Assembly: GCA_027356675.1 (NCBI GenBank)
Contig: DAHVXO010000273.1
Coordinates: forward strand, 1 to 10,876
Length of the DNA stretch: 10,876 nt
DNA from: Symbiobacteriaceae bacterium
GTDB lineage: Bacteria > Bacillota_E > Symbiobacteriia > Symbiobacteriales > Symbiobacteriaceae
Direction of reading: 5' to 3'
Both the position numbers and the translations under genes were made by a program. The notes below the pieces were generated by a model that was given only the letters and a program-made list of their open reading frames with translations, was not told the DNA's origin and ran no database searches. Shown here piece by piece: positions 1 through 6,296 of the stretch (within the stretch, counting starts at the first letter, position 1; every line of letters begins with the position of its first letter).

Positions 1-2
1 TT

Positions 3-41
3 GAGATCCTGGCGGTCCACCTGCGGGAAGGGCTGCACTAG
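3..41 (+). CDS. C-terminal tail of an unidentified gene entering from the left (partial)
   Basis: An open frame runs from the window edge to a TAG at 39-41 and would encode the last 12 residues, EILAVHLREGLH, of a plus-strand protein. Its stop overlaps the stop of the convergent M42 peptidase, which is a common tail-to-tail arrangement. The tail is far too short to identify, and a chance open frame of this length is quite possible. It is listed only because the spacing fits a real gene end. Confidence 0.3.
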   Translation, partial: EILAVHLREGLH

Positions 42-1117
42 GCGAGAAAGTCGAACGCCGGCAGGCGGTCCATCCGGGTCAGCACGGACTGCAGCAGCCG
101 GAGCGCTACCGTTGCGTCCCGCAGGTCCGCCACTTCGACCGGCGAGTGCGAGTAGCGCCGTGGCAGGGTGATGGAGCCGGCCGCGATGCCCGCCGCCGCC
201 CACGCCATGGACGCCGAGTCGTTCCTGCCGCCGGAAAAGGCGCAGACCTGAATGGGGAGGTTCGCTGCGGCGGCGGTCTCCAGCAGCCATTCCCGGACCC
301 CGGGGTGTAGCAGGTTGCCTTGGCCGCTGGCCCAGCTCATCACCTGAATGACTGGGCCAGCACCAATCGCGACATTCAAGTCCTTGTCGAAACTCATGTC
401 GGGGGTATCGCCGGTGGGCATGGTGTCCAACGCCAGGGCGAGGGTCGGGCGCCAGCGTTCGGCCGCAATGCCGGCCCCTTTGAGACCGACCTCTTCCTGC
501 ACTGTGAAGGCTGCGACCAGGGTGCCCGCCGCCGGGGCGCTGCCATCAAGCAAGAGTTGAAGCAAGAGTGCACACCCCAGGCGGTTGTCCACCGCTTTTC
601 CGGCAACCAGGTTGGGGTTGCCCCCCAACGCCACCAGCGGGCTGACAAAGGCAATCGGATCGCCCACCCGGATGCCGAGCGCCGCCACTCCCGCGGCGTC
701 CGTGCAACCGACGTCGATGTAGAGTTCAGTATGCTTGCGGGCCTGCGTCCGCTCCTGCTCGGTCTGATAGTGCCCAGCTTTCATACCGATGATGCCTGTC
801 ACACCGCGCACCCGCACCACGCGGGCCGGGAGCAGGTTGTCGATCACGCCGCCGATCTTCTCGAAGCGCAGGAAGCCGCCTCTGTCGATGCTCTTGACCA
901 TCATTCCGATCTCATCCATATGGGCGGCGATCAGCACGGTCGGTCCTGGTTGCGTCCCGGTCCGCACTGCGTAGAGGTTGCCGGCGGCGTCGCCGGTGGT
1001 CGTAATGCCTGCCTCGGCGAGCCGCCGGGCCAGGTGTTGAACCATGGGACGCTCATCCCCGGAGATGGCGTCGATTGCCGTCAGTTCTTGGAGCATTGTA
1101 CGAATCGTGTCGATCAT
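38..1117 (-). CDS. M42 family metallopeptidase (glutamyl aminopeptidase / endoglucanase-like fold)
   Basis: This is a predicted cytoplasmic di-metal aminopeptidase of family M42 (CelM/FrvX/YsdC type), which trims N-terminal residues from peptides. The 359-residue product has the family ligand set in order: HMDE (His66, Asp68) near the N-terminus, AVDNR (bridging Asp177), QEEVG (catalytic Glu208 and ligand Glu209), ALDTMPTGD (Asp231), and RYSHSP (His324) near the C-terminus. The length matches the usual 340-360 residues. An open frame continues 40 codons upstream, but the ATG at 1115-1117 is preferred. It has AAGGAGG on the minus strand (1129-1135) 11 nt upstream, and the protein then begins at the normal family position (MIDTIRTMLQELTAIDAISGDE). 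The gene is divergent from the VanW gene. Exact substrate preference cannot be read from sequence. Confidence 0.93.
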   Translation of the reverse strand: MIDTIRTMLQELTAIDAISGDERPMVQHLARRLAEAGITTTGDAAGNLYAVRTGTQPGPTVLIAAHMDEIGMMVKSIDRGGFLRFEKIGGVIDNLLPARVVRVRGVTGIIGMKAGHYQTEQERTQARKHTELYIDVGCTDAAGVAALGIRVGDPIAFVSPLVALGGNPNLVAGKAVDNRLGCALLLQLLLDGSAPAAGTLVAAFTVQEEVGLKGAGIAAERWRPTLALALDTMPTGDTPDMSFDKDLNVAIGAGPVIQVMSWASGQGNLLHPGVREWLLETAAAANLPIQVCAFSGGRNDSASMAWAAAGIAAGSITLPRRYSHSPVEVADLRDATVALRLLQSVLTRMDRLPAFDFLA

Positions 1118-1255
1118 GGTCGACCGGGCCTCCTTCGGTGGCAGTGAACTCACCCGATTTGCCTTCGGCGTTGCGTACGAAAACCCCTGGGAGAACCGGA
1201 GCGCGAATCTTGACATACTATCAAACGTGACGGCCATTCGACTCGTATCAGTATG

Positions 1256-1265
1256 TAGGAGGTGA
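1256..1265 (+). promoter_or_regulatory. Strong ribosome binding site deciding the start of the VanW gene
   Basis: TAGGAGGTGA is a near-perfect anti-Shine-Dalgarno match. It places the start at the GTG at 1271, with 8 nt between AGGAGG and the codon. The GTG at 1262 is inside the site itself and is therefore rejected as a start. Confidence 0.8.
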
Positions 1266-1270
1266 CGCCT

Positions 1271-2605
1271 GTGGGCAATCCGCGGTCCCGCTCATCCCGC
1301 GGCGGCGCCGCCTGGCAGGCGCCGTTGGGGCTGGTCGCACTGGTGCTGACGCTCACGGCCCTGGCGGTCGCCTTTTGGCCCGCCCCGGTCTACGAAGTCA
1401 CAGTGGGCGAGACCCCGGTTGCGTCGGGGCGTGACCCCGCAGCCCTGGCTGCCGCTCTGGCCGCCTGGTCCCGCCGGGAACTGGCTCGTCCCGTGACCCT
1501 GGAAGCCAACGGGCTGCGCTGGGAGTACAGCCGGGCCGAGTTGGGCCTGGTGCTCCGCCCTGACCTGGTGGGTGCAGCGCTTGACCGGGCGCTGGCCGCT
1601 GTGCCCCGCATCGAGCAGTGGACCAGCCGCCGCATCCGCCTGCAGCTGGCGGGGACCGACACGTGGGATCCGGAGCGCCTGGAGGCGGCCCTGGCCCCTG
1701 CCCGGGCCGCGGTGGAGCGGCCCCCTGAGCCGGCCCGGTTGCGTATCGAGAACGGCCGGCCGGTGATCCACCCCGGGACCGATGGCATCACAGTCGATGC
1801 AATCGCCGTCCTGGCGGCATTGCAGGCGCCCAGCGCCCCGACCCTGCTCCATCTGCCGGTGGCACGCAAGTCCCCCGACGTGACCCGCGAGACCCTGGAA
1901 CGCCTACATATCAAGCGCCTGATCGCAGAGTGGACCACGGATTACGACCCGACCATCCCCAGGGCGGACAACGTCGCCAAGGCGGCCCTCGCCTTTAACG
2001 GCCTGATGCTGAGGCCAGGTGAGATTCTGTCCTACAACGCCACCGTGGGGCCCATCAACACAGCCACGGGGTGGAAAGAGGCCTACGTGATCGTCAGCGG
2101 CGAACTGGTGCCAGGCGTGGGCGGAGGGGTCTGCCAGGTCGCAACTACCCTCTACGGGGCCGCCCTGCGGGCCAACCTGGAGATCATGGAGCGCCATCCG
2201 CACCAGTTGGCGGTCACCTACATCGCCCCATCGCAGGATGCGGCGATCGCTCAGGGGTTCGAGGACCTGAAGCTGCGCAACACGACCCAGGGTCATCTCC
2301 TGATTCAAAGCGAAGCCGGCGGCGGACGGGTCACCTTCCGCATCTACGGCGATGCTCCCGATGATCTGCAGGTCCGTATCGAGTCGAAGGTGCTCTCGAC
2401 CAAGCCCTACCCGACCCGGGTGGTCCCCGACCCCGCCGTGGAGCCCGGCACCAGGCACGTGAAGCTCCCCGGCAACGTCGGGGTCTCTTCCGAGGGCTAC
2501 CGGGTCATCTATCGGGGCGGCAAGCAGGTCAAGCGAGAACTGCTCTCCCGCGATACCTACCTGCCGACCACCGAGGTGTTGGTGGCAGGACCGAGCAAGC
2601 CCTAA
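1271..2605 (+). CDS. VanW family cell-wall protein with G5 domain
   Basis: This is a predicted membrane-anchored envelope protein of 444 residues. It has one N-terminal transmembrane segment (about residues 18-38). A YoaR-like putative peptidoglycan-binding region follows (about 45-215). The VanW domain (about 225-370) carries the hallmark VPGVGGGVCQVATTLY motif near residue 285 and the ERHPHQ motif after it. A C-terminal G5-type domain ends in SRDTYLPTTEVLVAG. VanW proteins are widespread in Gram-positive bacteria and in some vancomycin-resistance clusters, but their biochemical role is not established. No resistance genes lie nearby, so a general cell-wall role is more likely than resistance. 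Translation starts at GTG 1271 behind a strong ribosome binding site. The next two genes on the same strand also look like envelope genes. Confidence 0.9.
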   Translation: MGNPRSRSSRGGAAWQAPLGLVALVLTLTALAVAFWPAPVYEVTVGETPVASGRDPAALAAALAAWSRRELARPVTLEANGLRWEYSRAELGLVLRPDLVGAALDRALAAVPRIEQWTSRRIRLQLAGTDTWDPERLEAALAPARAAVERPPEPARLRIENGRPVIHPGTDGITVDAIAVLAALQAPSAPTLLHLPVARKSPDVTRETLERLHIKRLIAEWTTDYDPTIPRADNVAKAALAFNGLMLRPGEILSYNATVGPINTATGWKEAYVIVSGELVPGVGGGVCQVATTLYGAALRANLEIMERHPHQLAVTYIAPSQDAAIAQGFEDLKLRNTTQGHLLIQSEAGGGRVTFRIYGDAPDDLQVRIESKVLSTKPYPTRVVPDPAVEPGTRHVKLPGNVGVSSEGYRVIYRGGKQVKRELLSRDTYLPTTEVLVAGPSKP

Positions 2606-2639
2606 TTGCTGGGACCGTTTCCGACAATTGCACGGCCGC

Positions 2640-2663
2640 TGGCCGCCAGGAAACTGGCGGCCA
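2640..2663 (+). terminator. Hairpin with 10-bp perfect stem and GAAA tetraloop between the VanW and NlpC/P60 genes
   Basis: TGGCCGCCAG at 2640-2649 pairs perfectly with CTGGCGGCCA at 2654-2663 around a GAAA (GNRA-type) tetraloop. It lies 34 bp after the VanW stop and 48 bp before the next start. No U-tract follows, so it is not a classical intrinsic terminator. It may be a processing or stability element in a shared transcript, or a weak terminator. No convincing sigma-A promoter is visible in this 106-bp gap. Confidence 0.5.
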
Positions 2664-2711
2664 TATGCGTAATAGTACGTAGGATGAGTTTACAGCACAA
2701 GGGGGCCGCTG

Positions 2712-3545
2712 ATGAAGAAGATATGGCTGACCCTGATGGCAGTAGCCTATTTCGTTTTCGTCCCTGGAATCAGCCTGGCCGCAGGCCCGATTCATACCCT
2801 GCTGGACGGCCGCGAACTCGCTTTCGACGTGCCGCCGGTCATTGAAGACGACCGGACGCTCGTGCCCATGCGCGGCATTCTCGAGCCGCTGGGGGCAACG
2901 GTTGGCTGGGACCCGGTGAGCCAGACCGTAACCGCGACCCTGGGCGCAACAGAGGTCAAAGTGGTCGTGGGCGTGCGTGCGGCGTCGGTGAACGGCTCGT
3001 TGGTGTCCTTGGAAGTGCCTGCGCGCATCAACTCCGGCCGGACGCTGGTCCCGCTCCGCTTTTTCGCGGAAAACCTGGGCATGCGGGTGGGCTGGGACGG
3101 TGCGGTCCGGACCATCACCATCGAGAGCCGCGGCGGCAGCGTGGCCAACCGCGACGGCGGTACCGTGAACCGCAAGGCTGCGGCCTTTGCCGCCGAAGCC
3201 CGCAACTACCTGGGGCGGCCCTATGCCTGGGCGGGGACGAACCCCGTGACCGGCTTCGACTGCAGCGGGTTCGTCTACTTCCTGGGCCAGCAGTTCGGGC
3301 TTACCCTGCCGCGCACTTCCTTTGAGCAATACGGTGCGGGGATCGCCATCGACCGGGCGAACCTACAGGCCGGTTACCTGGTCTTTTTCTCCACCTACGC
3401 CGCTGGCGCGTCCCATGTGGGCGTGTACGATGGCAACGGCTCGTTCATCCATGCAGAATCGCCGGAACGGGGGGTTACTTTAACCCCCATGTCCAAGGTA
3501 TACTGGACGGAGCGTTTCGTCGGCGCCCGCCGGATCTTCCGGTGA
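2712..3545 (+). CDS. Secreted NlpC/P60 peptidase with copper-amine-oxidase N-terminal domain
   Basis: This is a predicted exported cell-wall endopeptidase of 277 residues. A signal peptide occupies residues 1-24 (MKK, a hydrophobic core, cleavage near SLAAG). Residues 28-140 form a copper-amine-oxidase N-terminal domain, with two copies of the R-TLVP-R-(I/F) motif (RTLVPMRGI near 48, RTLVPLRFF near 110). In Firmicutes this module is a wall or surface attachment unit, not an oxidase. Residues 156-277 are NlpC/P60 with the catalytic Cys184 in GFDCSGF, His235 in ASHVGVY and His247 in FIHAES. The likely reaction is cleavage of D-Glu-diamino-acid bonds in peptidoglycan stem peptides. The ATG has AAGGGGG 6 nt upstream. 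The stop overlaps a possible GTG start of the next gene by 4 bp. Confidence 0.92.
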   Translation: MKKIWLTLMAVAYFVFVPGISLAAGPIHTLLDGRELAFDVPPVIEDDRTLVPMRGILEPLGATVGWDPVSQTVTATLGATEVKVVVGVRAASVNGSLVSLEVPARINSGRTLVPLRFFAENLGMRVGWDGAVRTITIESRGGSVANRDGGTVNRKAAAFAAEARNYLGRPYAWAGTNPVTGFDCSGFVYFLGQQFGLTLPRTSFEQYGAGIAIDRANLQAGYLVFFSTYAAGASHVGVYDGNGSFIHAESPERGVTLTPMSKVYWTERFVGARRIFR

Positions 3546-3601
3546 CCGATCGGACCTCCGCGGGAGGCCCCCGATCCGCCGAACGGGGAGGGGGGCTGCC
3601 G

Positions 3602-4252
3602 GTGCGGTCTCGCTGGCTCACGTGGATCCTGGTGCTGGTCTTTGCCGCCGCCATGTTGGCTCTCTGGCCCTGGATGCGGCCGGCCTTTACCGGGGGCGTG
3701 CGGGCGGCCGCCGACCTGCTCGCTCGCATGGGCTGGTGGGGGCCGCTGGTCGTGATCCTGCTCCAAGTCATTCAAGCCGTGGTCTCGCCCCTGCCCTCCT
3801 GGCCGGTCACGGTTGCGGCCGGCGCCCTGTACGGGCCGGCCCTGGCCACGCTTTACAGCCTGGTGGGCGGCATGCTTGGCGCCGCCTTCAACTTCATTCT
3901 CGCGCGGCGGCTCGGCGCATCCCTGGTCCGGGCAAAGCTGGGCGAACGCTGGCTTGACCGGGCGGGCAAGCTCGGTCCGCTGCACTTCCTGGTGCTCTCC
4001 ATGCTCGGACGCCTGATCCCCATCGCATCCTTCGATGCGGTAGCTTACGTGGCGGGCATCAGCCGGATCTCCCTTACGCTCTTTCTGGGTGTGGCCGTAC
4101 TTGGCCAGGCACCGGCCTTCCTGGCCTACGCCTACTTCGGCAGCGACCTGGCAGCGGCCCAGAGCGCTGGGATGCGGGGCAGCGTGCTGGTCCTTCTCTT
4201 CGCGGTGCTCATCGCCGGCGGTCGCCAATTATGGCGGCGATTCTCGGCCTGA
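3602..4252 (+). CDS. TVP38/TMEM64 (VTT/DedA-like) membrane protein
   Basis: This is a multi-pass inner-membrane protein of 216 residues, with hydrophobic segments at the N-terminus, in the middle and at the C-terminus. The central VTT (SNARE-associated) domain shows the family pattern: the re-entrant VVSPLPSWPVTVAAGALYG segment, then FNFILARRLG, then a GRLIPIASFDAVAYVAGIS segment with conserved Arg and Pro. Relatives are linked to phospholipid (including undecaprenyl phosphate) translocation and membrane homeostasis; the substrate here is unknown. GTG 3602 is chosen because GGGGAGGGGGG lies about 7 nt upstream and the membrane segment starts soon after. An in-frame GTG at 3542 would overlap the preceding stop by 4 bp and add a 20-residue Gly/Pro-rich tail but has no ribosome binding site. 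It may be co-transcribed with the NlpC/P60 gene. Confidence 0.88.
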   Translation: MRSRWLTWILVLVFAAAMLALWPWMRPAFTGGVRAAADLLARMGWWGPLVVILLQVIQAVVSPLPSWPVTVAAGALYGPALATLYSLVGGMLGAAFNFILARRLGASLVRAKLGERWLDRAGKLGPLHFLVLSMLGRLIPIASFDAVAYVAGISRISLTLFLGVAVLGQAPAFLAYAYFGSDLAAAQSAGMRGSVLVLLFAVLIAGGRQLWRRFSA

Positions 4253-4258
4253 ACAAGC

Positions 4259-4287
4259 TTGACTCCGCTACATCCGCCTGGTACAAT
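4259..4287 (+). promoter_or_regulatory. Sigma-A type promoter for tRNA-Gly
   Basis: The -35 box TTGACT (4259-4264) and -10 box TACAAT (4282-4287) are separated by 17 bp, each one mismatch from consensus. The predicted start is about 7 nt after the -10, some 14 nt before the tRNA. This is the best promoter in the window and fits a stable-RNA gene. Confidence 0.8.
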
Positions 4288-4307
4288 ACATTTCGCAATC
4301 CGGTCCT

Positions 4308-4382
4308 GCGGGTTTAGCTCAGCGGTAGAGCGACGCCTTGCCAAGGCGTAGGTCGCGAGTTCAAATCTCGTAACCCGCTCCA
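4308..4382 (+). tRNA. tRNA-Gly (anticodon GCC)
   Basis: A complete cloverleaf can be drawn. The 7-bp acceptor stem is GCGGGTT with AACCCGC. The D-arm is GCTC/GAGC. The anticodon stem is ACGCC/GGCGT around the loop TTGCCAA, with anticodon GCC at 4340-4342. The T-arm contains TTCAAAT. The discriminator base is T, and the CCA tail is encoded in the DNA (4380-4382). The gene is a single transcription unit with its own promoter and an adjacent terminator. Confidence 0.97.
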
Positions 4383-4390
4383 AAAAAACG

Positions 4391-4426
4391 AAAAACCTCG
4401 CTCCTTCATGGGAACGAGGTTTTTTT
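4391..4426 (+). terminator. Intrinsic terminator of the tRNA-Gly unit
   Basis: AAAAACCTCG (4391-4400) pairs with CGAGGTTTTT (4415-4424), with further pairing of TCC with GGA inside, and a run of seven T follows (4420-4426). It starts 9 nt after the tRNA, so the next gene needs its own promoter. Confidence 0.9.
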
Positions 4427-4451
4427 GCACACTTCACCCTACAAGTAACTA

Positions 4452-4481
4452 TTGCAGGGTCACAATCGGAAATCTTACCAT
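4452..4481 (+). promoter_or_regulatory. Candidate sigma-A promoter for the DsbA-like gene
   Basis: TTGCAG (4452-4457) and TACCAT (4476-4481) have an 18-bp spacer. The site lies between the tRNA terminator and the ribosome binding site AGGAG at 4501-4505, where a promoter is required. Predicted transcription would begin near 4488, which would exclude the ATG at 4481 as a start. Confidence 0.45.
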
Positions 4482-4513
4482 TGGGACAGACCTCAGCCAT
4501 AGGAGCGATGTGC

Positions 4514-5176
4514 ATGAGCAATCCCAAGAAGGGGGTCCCAGTCCCGCAGAAGTCCAGCCGCATGGGCCTGGTGGCCGGAATCGCCGTACTGGCGGTGGCC
4601 GCGCTGATCGCCGTCAGCATTCTGGCGTCGCCCAAGGCCAAGGAGAGCAAGCAGACAGCCCAGAACTACGTGGCCGAAGGCAACACCAAGGGGAAGGAGA
4701 CCGCAAAGGTCAAGGTCGTCGAGTACGGAGACTTCCTCTGACACTTCTGTGCCGACGCCCACAAGGCGTTCGAGCCGCAGTTGGCGGCGTACATCGACCG
4801 TGGTGACGTGCAGTTCACCTACAAGTACATGTTAAACGACCCTGCGAACTCACCGGCAGCGGCGGAGGCGACCGAGTGCGCTGCCGAGCAGGGCAAGTTC
4901 TGGGCTTACAAGGGGACCGTCTACGATCACTTCAACAACAGGCCCTACCCGCGGGCCTCGCTGAAGCAGTGGGCCAAGAACCTGAATCTCGATACCGAAA
5001 CATTCAACGCCTGCTTCGATTCCGGCAAGTACCGCAAGCAGGTCCAGAACCAATCGGCCGAGGGGACCAAGGCCGGGGTGACCGGCACCCCAACCTTCTT
5101 CATCAACGGGAAGATGGTTGTCGGGTTTGACCCGCAGAAAATCTTCGCCACCATCGACGCGGAACTGAAGAAGTAA
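4514..5176 (+). CDS. Membrane-anchored DsbA-like thiol oxidoreductase, probable selenoprotein (in-frame TGA at 4739-4741 read as selenocysteine)
   Basis: This is a predicted 220-residue thioredoxin-fold protein (Thioredoxin_4/DsbA family), tethered by one N-terminal membrane segment (about residues 18-38) with its catalytic domain outside. It would make or rearrange disulfides in exported proteins. The frame is open from ATG 4514 to TAA 5176 except for one TGA, codon 76. Family members have an E-[FY]-G-D-F-x-C-P-x-C active site. Here EYGDFL is followed by TGA-His-Phe-Cys79, so the TGA sits exactly at the first catalytic Cys. Downstream the domain is intact: the Cys122 region (TECAAEQGKFW), Cys167, and the cis-Pro loop TGTPTFFING (Pro193). 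ATG 4514 is preferred because AGGAG (4501-4505) is 8 nt upstream; ATG 4508 is too close. The alternative is a nonsense-mutated pseudogene or a sequencing error. Confidence 0.8.
4742..4788 (+). promoter_or_regulatory. Candidate bacterial SECIS region directly after the in-frame TGA
   Basis: The RNA after the UGA can fold in two ways. In one, GACGCC (4754-4759) pairs with GGCGTT (4765-4770) around loop CACAA, extended by an outer CTGTG (4747-4751) with CGCAG (4776-4780). In the other, GCCGC (4774-4778) pairs with GCGGC (4784-4788) around loop AGTTG, which carries a G at its second position. Bacterial SECIS elements lie within the coding region a few tens of nucleotides after the UGA. Distances from the UGA to the two apical loops are about 18 and 37 nt. 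Pairing was done by eye, and GC-rich DNA forms such stems by chance. Confidence 0.4.
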
Positions 5177-5179
5177 GGC

Positions 5180-5208
5180 AAACTGCCGCCGTTAATCGGC
5201 GGCAGTTT
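5180..5208. terminator. Bidirectional terminator hairpin between the DsbA-like gene and folD
   Basis: AAACTGCCGCC (5180-5190) pairs perfectly over 11 bp with GGCGGCAGTTT (5198-5208) around a 7-nt loop. It begins 3 nt after the DsbA-like stop and contains the folD stop codon in its loop, so its right arm is also folD coding sequence. Short T runs flank both sides. It is well placed to end both convergent transcripts. Confidence 0.75.
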
Positions 5209-6052
5209 CATTGGCGAGGGCTCGGCGTTCGCTACTGCGGATTGTGTTCTCCAATATGGTCAGCGTTGTCAGCGGCCCCACGCCGCCGGGTACAGGGGTC
5301 AGCGCCCCCGCGACCTGCGCCGCGGACTCGAAATCCACATCGCCCACGGTCTTCCCGTCTACAACGTTGATACCCACATCTACGATCACGGCGCCGGGCT
5401 TGATCATCTCCCCGCGAATCAGGCCGGGCACGCCCGCCGCCACCACCAGGATGTCGGCATGAGACGTATGAGCGGCCAGGTCCCGGGTCTCTTTATGGCA
5501 GACCGTGACCGTTGCATCCTCCCGCAGCATCAGCAGGGCCAGGGGGCGGCCCACCACGGGGCTGTGGCCCACGATGACCACGTCCGCGCCGGCGAGGGCG
5601 ATGCCGTAGTGATGCAGCAGGCGCATGACGGCCAGCGGGGTTGCCGGCGCCAGGCCCGACAGATCCCCGGTCAGGAGGCCGTGGGTCCGGCCGGTGGAGC
5701 CGTCCACATCCTTGTCGGCTGCGATGGACCCCAACACGTTCTTCTTCTGAATGTGCCGGGGCAGCGGCTGTTCGAGCAGGATACCGTCGACGTCCTGGCG
5801 GACGCTCAGGTGGTGGAGCAGTGCGCACAGTTCCGTCTCCGTGACGTCGCCCACCCGGTGCTCCTCGACCGCGATGCCCAACTCCCGACCCAGCTTGGCC
5901 TTGCGCTGCAGGTAGAGTTCCGACGCCTGGTCCCGGCCCGCCAGCACGGCGGCCATTCGGGGCGGGCGCCCCTCGGCGGCCAGTCTTGCCGCCCGCTCTT
6001 TCAGATTCGCACGCAGGGCGGCGGCGGGGCTCTTGCCTTCCAACAGGATCAT
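5192..6052 (-). CDS. folD: FolD-type methylenetetrahydrofolate dehydrogenase / cyclohydrolase
   Basis: This cytoplasmic one-carbon enzyme interconverts 5,10-methylene-THF, 5,10-methenyl-THF and 10-formyl-THF using NAD(P). The 286-residue length is typical. The catalytic Tyr47 and Lys51 are in YLQRK. DKDVDGST follows, then the nucleotide-binding VVIVGHSPVVGRPLALL, VVAAGVPGLIRGEMIKPGAVIVDVGIN, and the C-terminal TPVPGGVGPLT. Two usually strict motifs deviate: the DGILVQLPLP signature reads DGILLEQPLP, and the PCTPxG segment reads PATPLAV. ATG 6050-6052 is chosen because AGGAGG (minus strand, 6061-6066) lies 8 nt upstream and the protein then starts in the family position. An in-frame open stretch continues upstream through the leader. 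The gene is convergent with the DsbA-like gene and divergent from the amidase. The deviations suggest a divergent FolD lineage, perhaps with altered substrate handling or activity balance. Confidence 0.92.
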   Translation of the reverse strand: MILLEGKSPAAALRANLKERAARLAAEGRPPRMAAVLAGRDQASELYLQRKAKLGRELGIAVEEHRVGDVTETELCALLHHLSVRQDVDGILLEQPLPRHIQKKNVLGSIAADKDVDGSTGRTHGLLTGDLSGLAPATPLAVMRLLHHYGIALAGADVVIVGHSPVVGRPLALLMLREDATVTVCHKETRDLAAHTSHADILVVAAGVPGLIRGEMIKPGAVIVDVGINVVDGKTVGDVDFESAAQVAGALTPVPGGVGPLTTLTILENTIRSSERRALANETAAD

Positions 6053-6077
6053 CGCACGCGCCTCCTCACAAAAATTA

Positions 6078-6103
6078 CGGAGCATCGCAATTGCGATGCT
6101 CCG
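6078..6103 (-). promoter_or_regulatory. 26-bp perfect palindrome with U-tract in the folD leader (attenuator or operator)
   Basis: The palindrome has CGGAGCATCG arms around a central CAATTG and is perfect over 26 bp. On the minus (folD) strand it is followed by TAATTTTTG and then the ribosome binding site AGGAGG only 11 nt after the palindrome. As RNA it would form a GC-rich hairpin followed by U residues, the layout of an intrinsic terminator or attenuator. Too little room remains for a promoter between it and folD, so folD mRNA must pass through it. A dyad-binding regulator is the other reading. A further direct copy of the arm sequence lies at 6123-6130. Confidence 0.65.
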
Positions 6104-6199
6104 GCCCAGGCGTGCGGCCATTATGCTCCGGGCGCTTCCCGGTGGTAAACCACCTCTACGCCAGTCACAGCCCGGAGTTCCCATTGTGTCGACACGGTA

Positions 6200-6229
6200 A
6201 TTGTACATAAGCATTGCCTATGCCGTCAA
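6200..6229 (-). promoter_or_regulatory. Candidate sigma-A promoter for folD
   Basis: On the minus strand TTGACG (6229-6224) and TACAAT (6205-6200) are separated by 18 bp. Transcription would start near 6193 and give a leader of about 140 nt before folD. That leader would contain the palindrome and two small hairpins (6128-6142 and 6141-6154, overlapping). Confidence 0.55.
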
Positions 6230-6296
6230 CTTCCCAATCGGCATGATGACCATTCCTCAGCGCCTGCCGCATAGAGTCTGGCGGGAGGGGAAAGCC

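Noticed and set aside
320..1147. Long plus-strand open frame opposite the M42 peptidase
   Set aside because: It is a shadow of a GC-rich gene: no recognisable domain, His/Gly/Arg-rich composition, and the opposite strand holds all M42 ligands.
1210..1238. TTGACA at 1210-1215 as a promoter for the VanW gene
   Set aside because: The -35 match is perfect, but none of the hexamers at 16-19 bp spacing resembles a -10 box. It could be part of an operator or an unusual promoter, so it is not called.
3470..3488. Perfect 8-bp inverted repeat (GGGGGTTA with TAACCCCC) near the end of the NlpC/P60 gene
   Set aside because: It encodes the conserved GVTLTP strand region of the domain, has no U-tract and lies 55 bp before the stop. 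It is most likely chance from coding constraint.
4481..4516. ATG at 4481 or 4508 as start of the DsbA-like gene
   Set aside because: 4481 overlaps the predicted -10 box and has no ribosome binding site. 4508 is only 2 nt from AGGAG. 4514 has ideal spacing.
4481..5176. Two separate genes (4481-4741 and 4781-5176) or a pseudogene
   Set aside because: Both halves are in the same frame and together make one complete DsbA-like domain. The only interruption is a TGA at the catalytic Cys position. The second half alone would lack the active site, and its only nearby start is a TTG without a ribosome binding site. A pseudogene is still possible but less likely.
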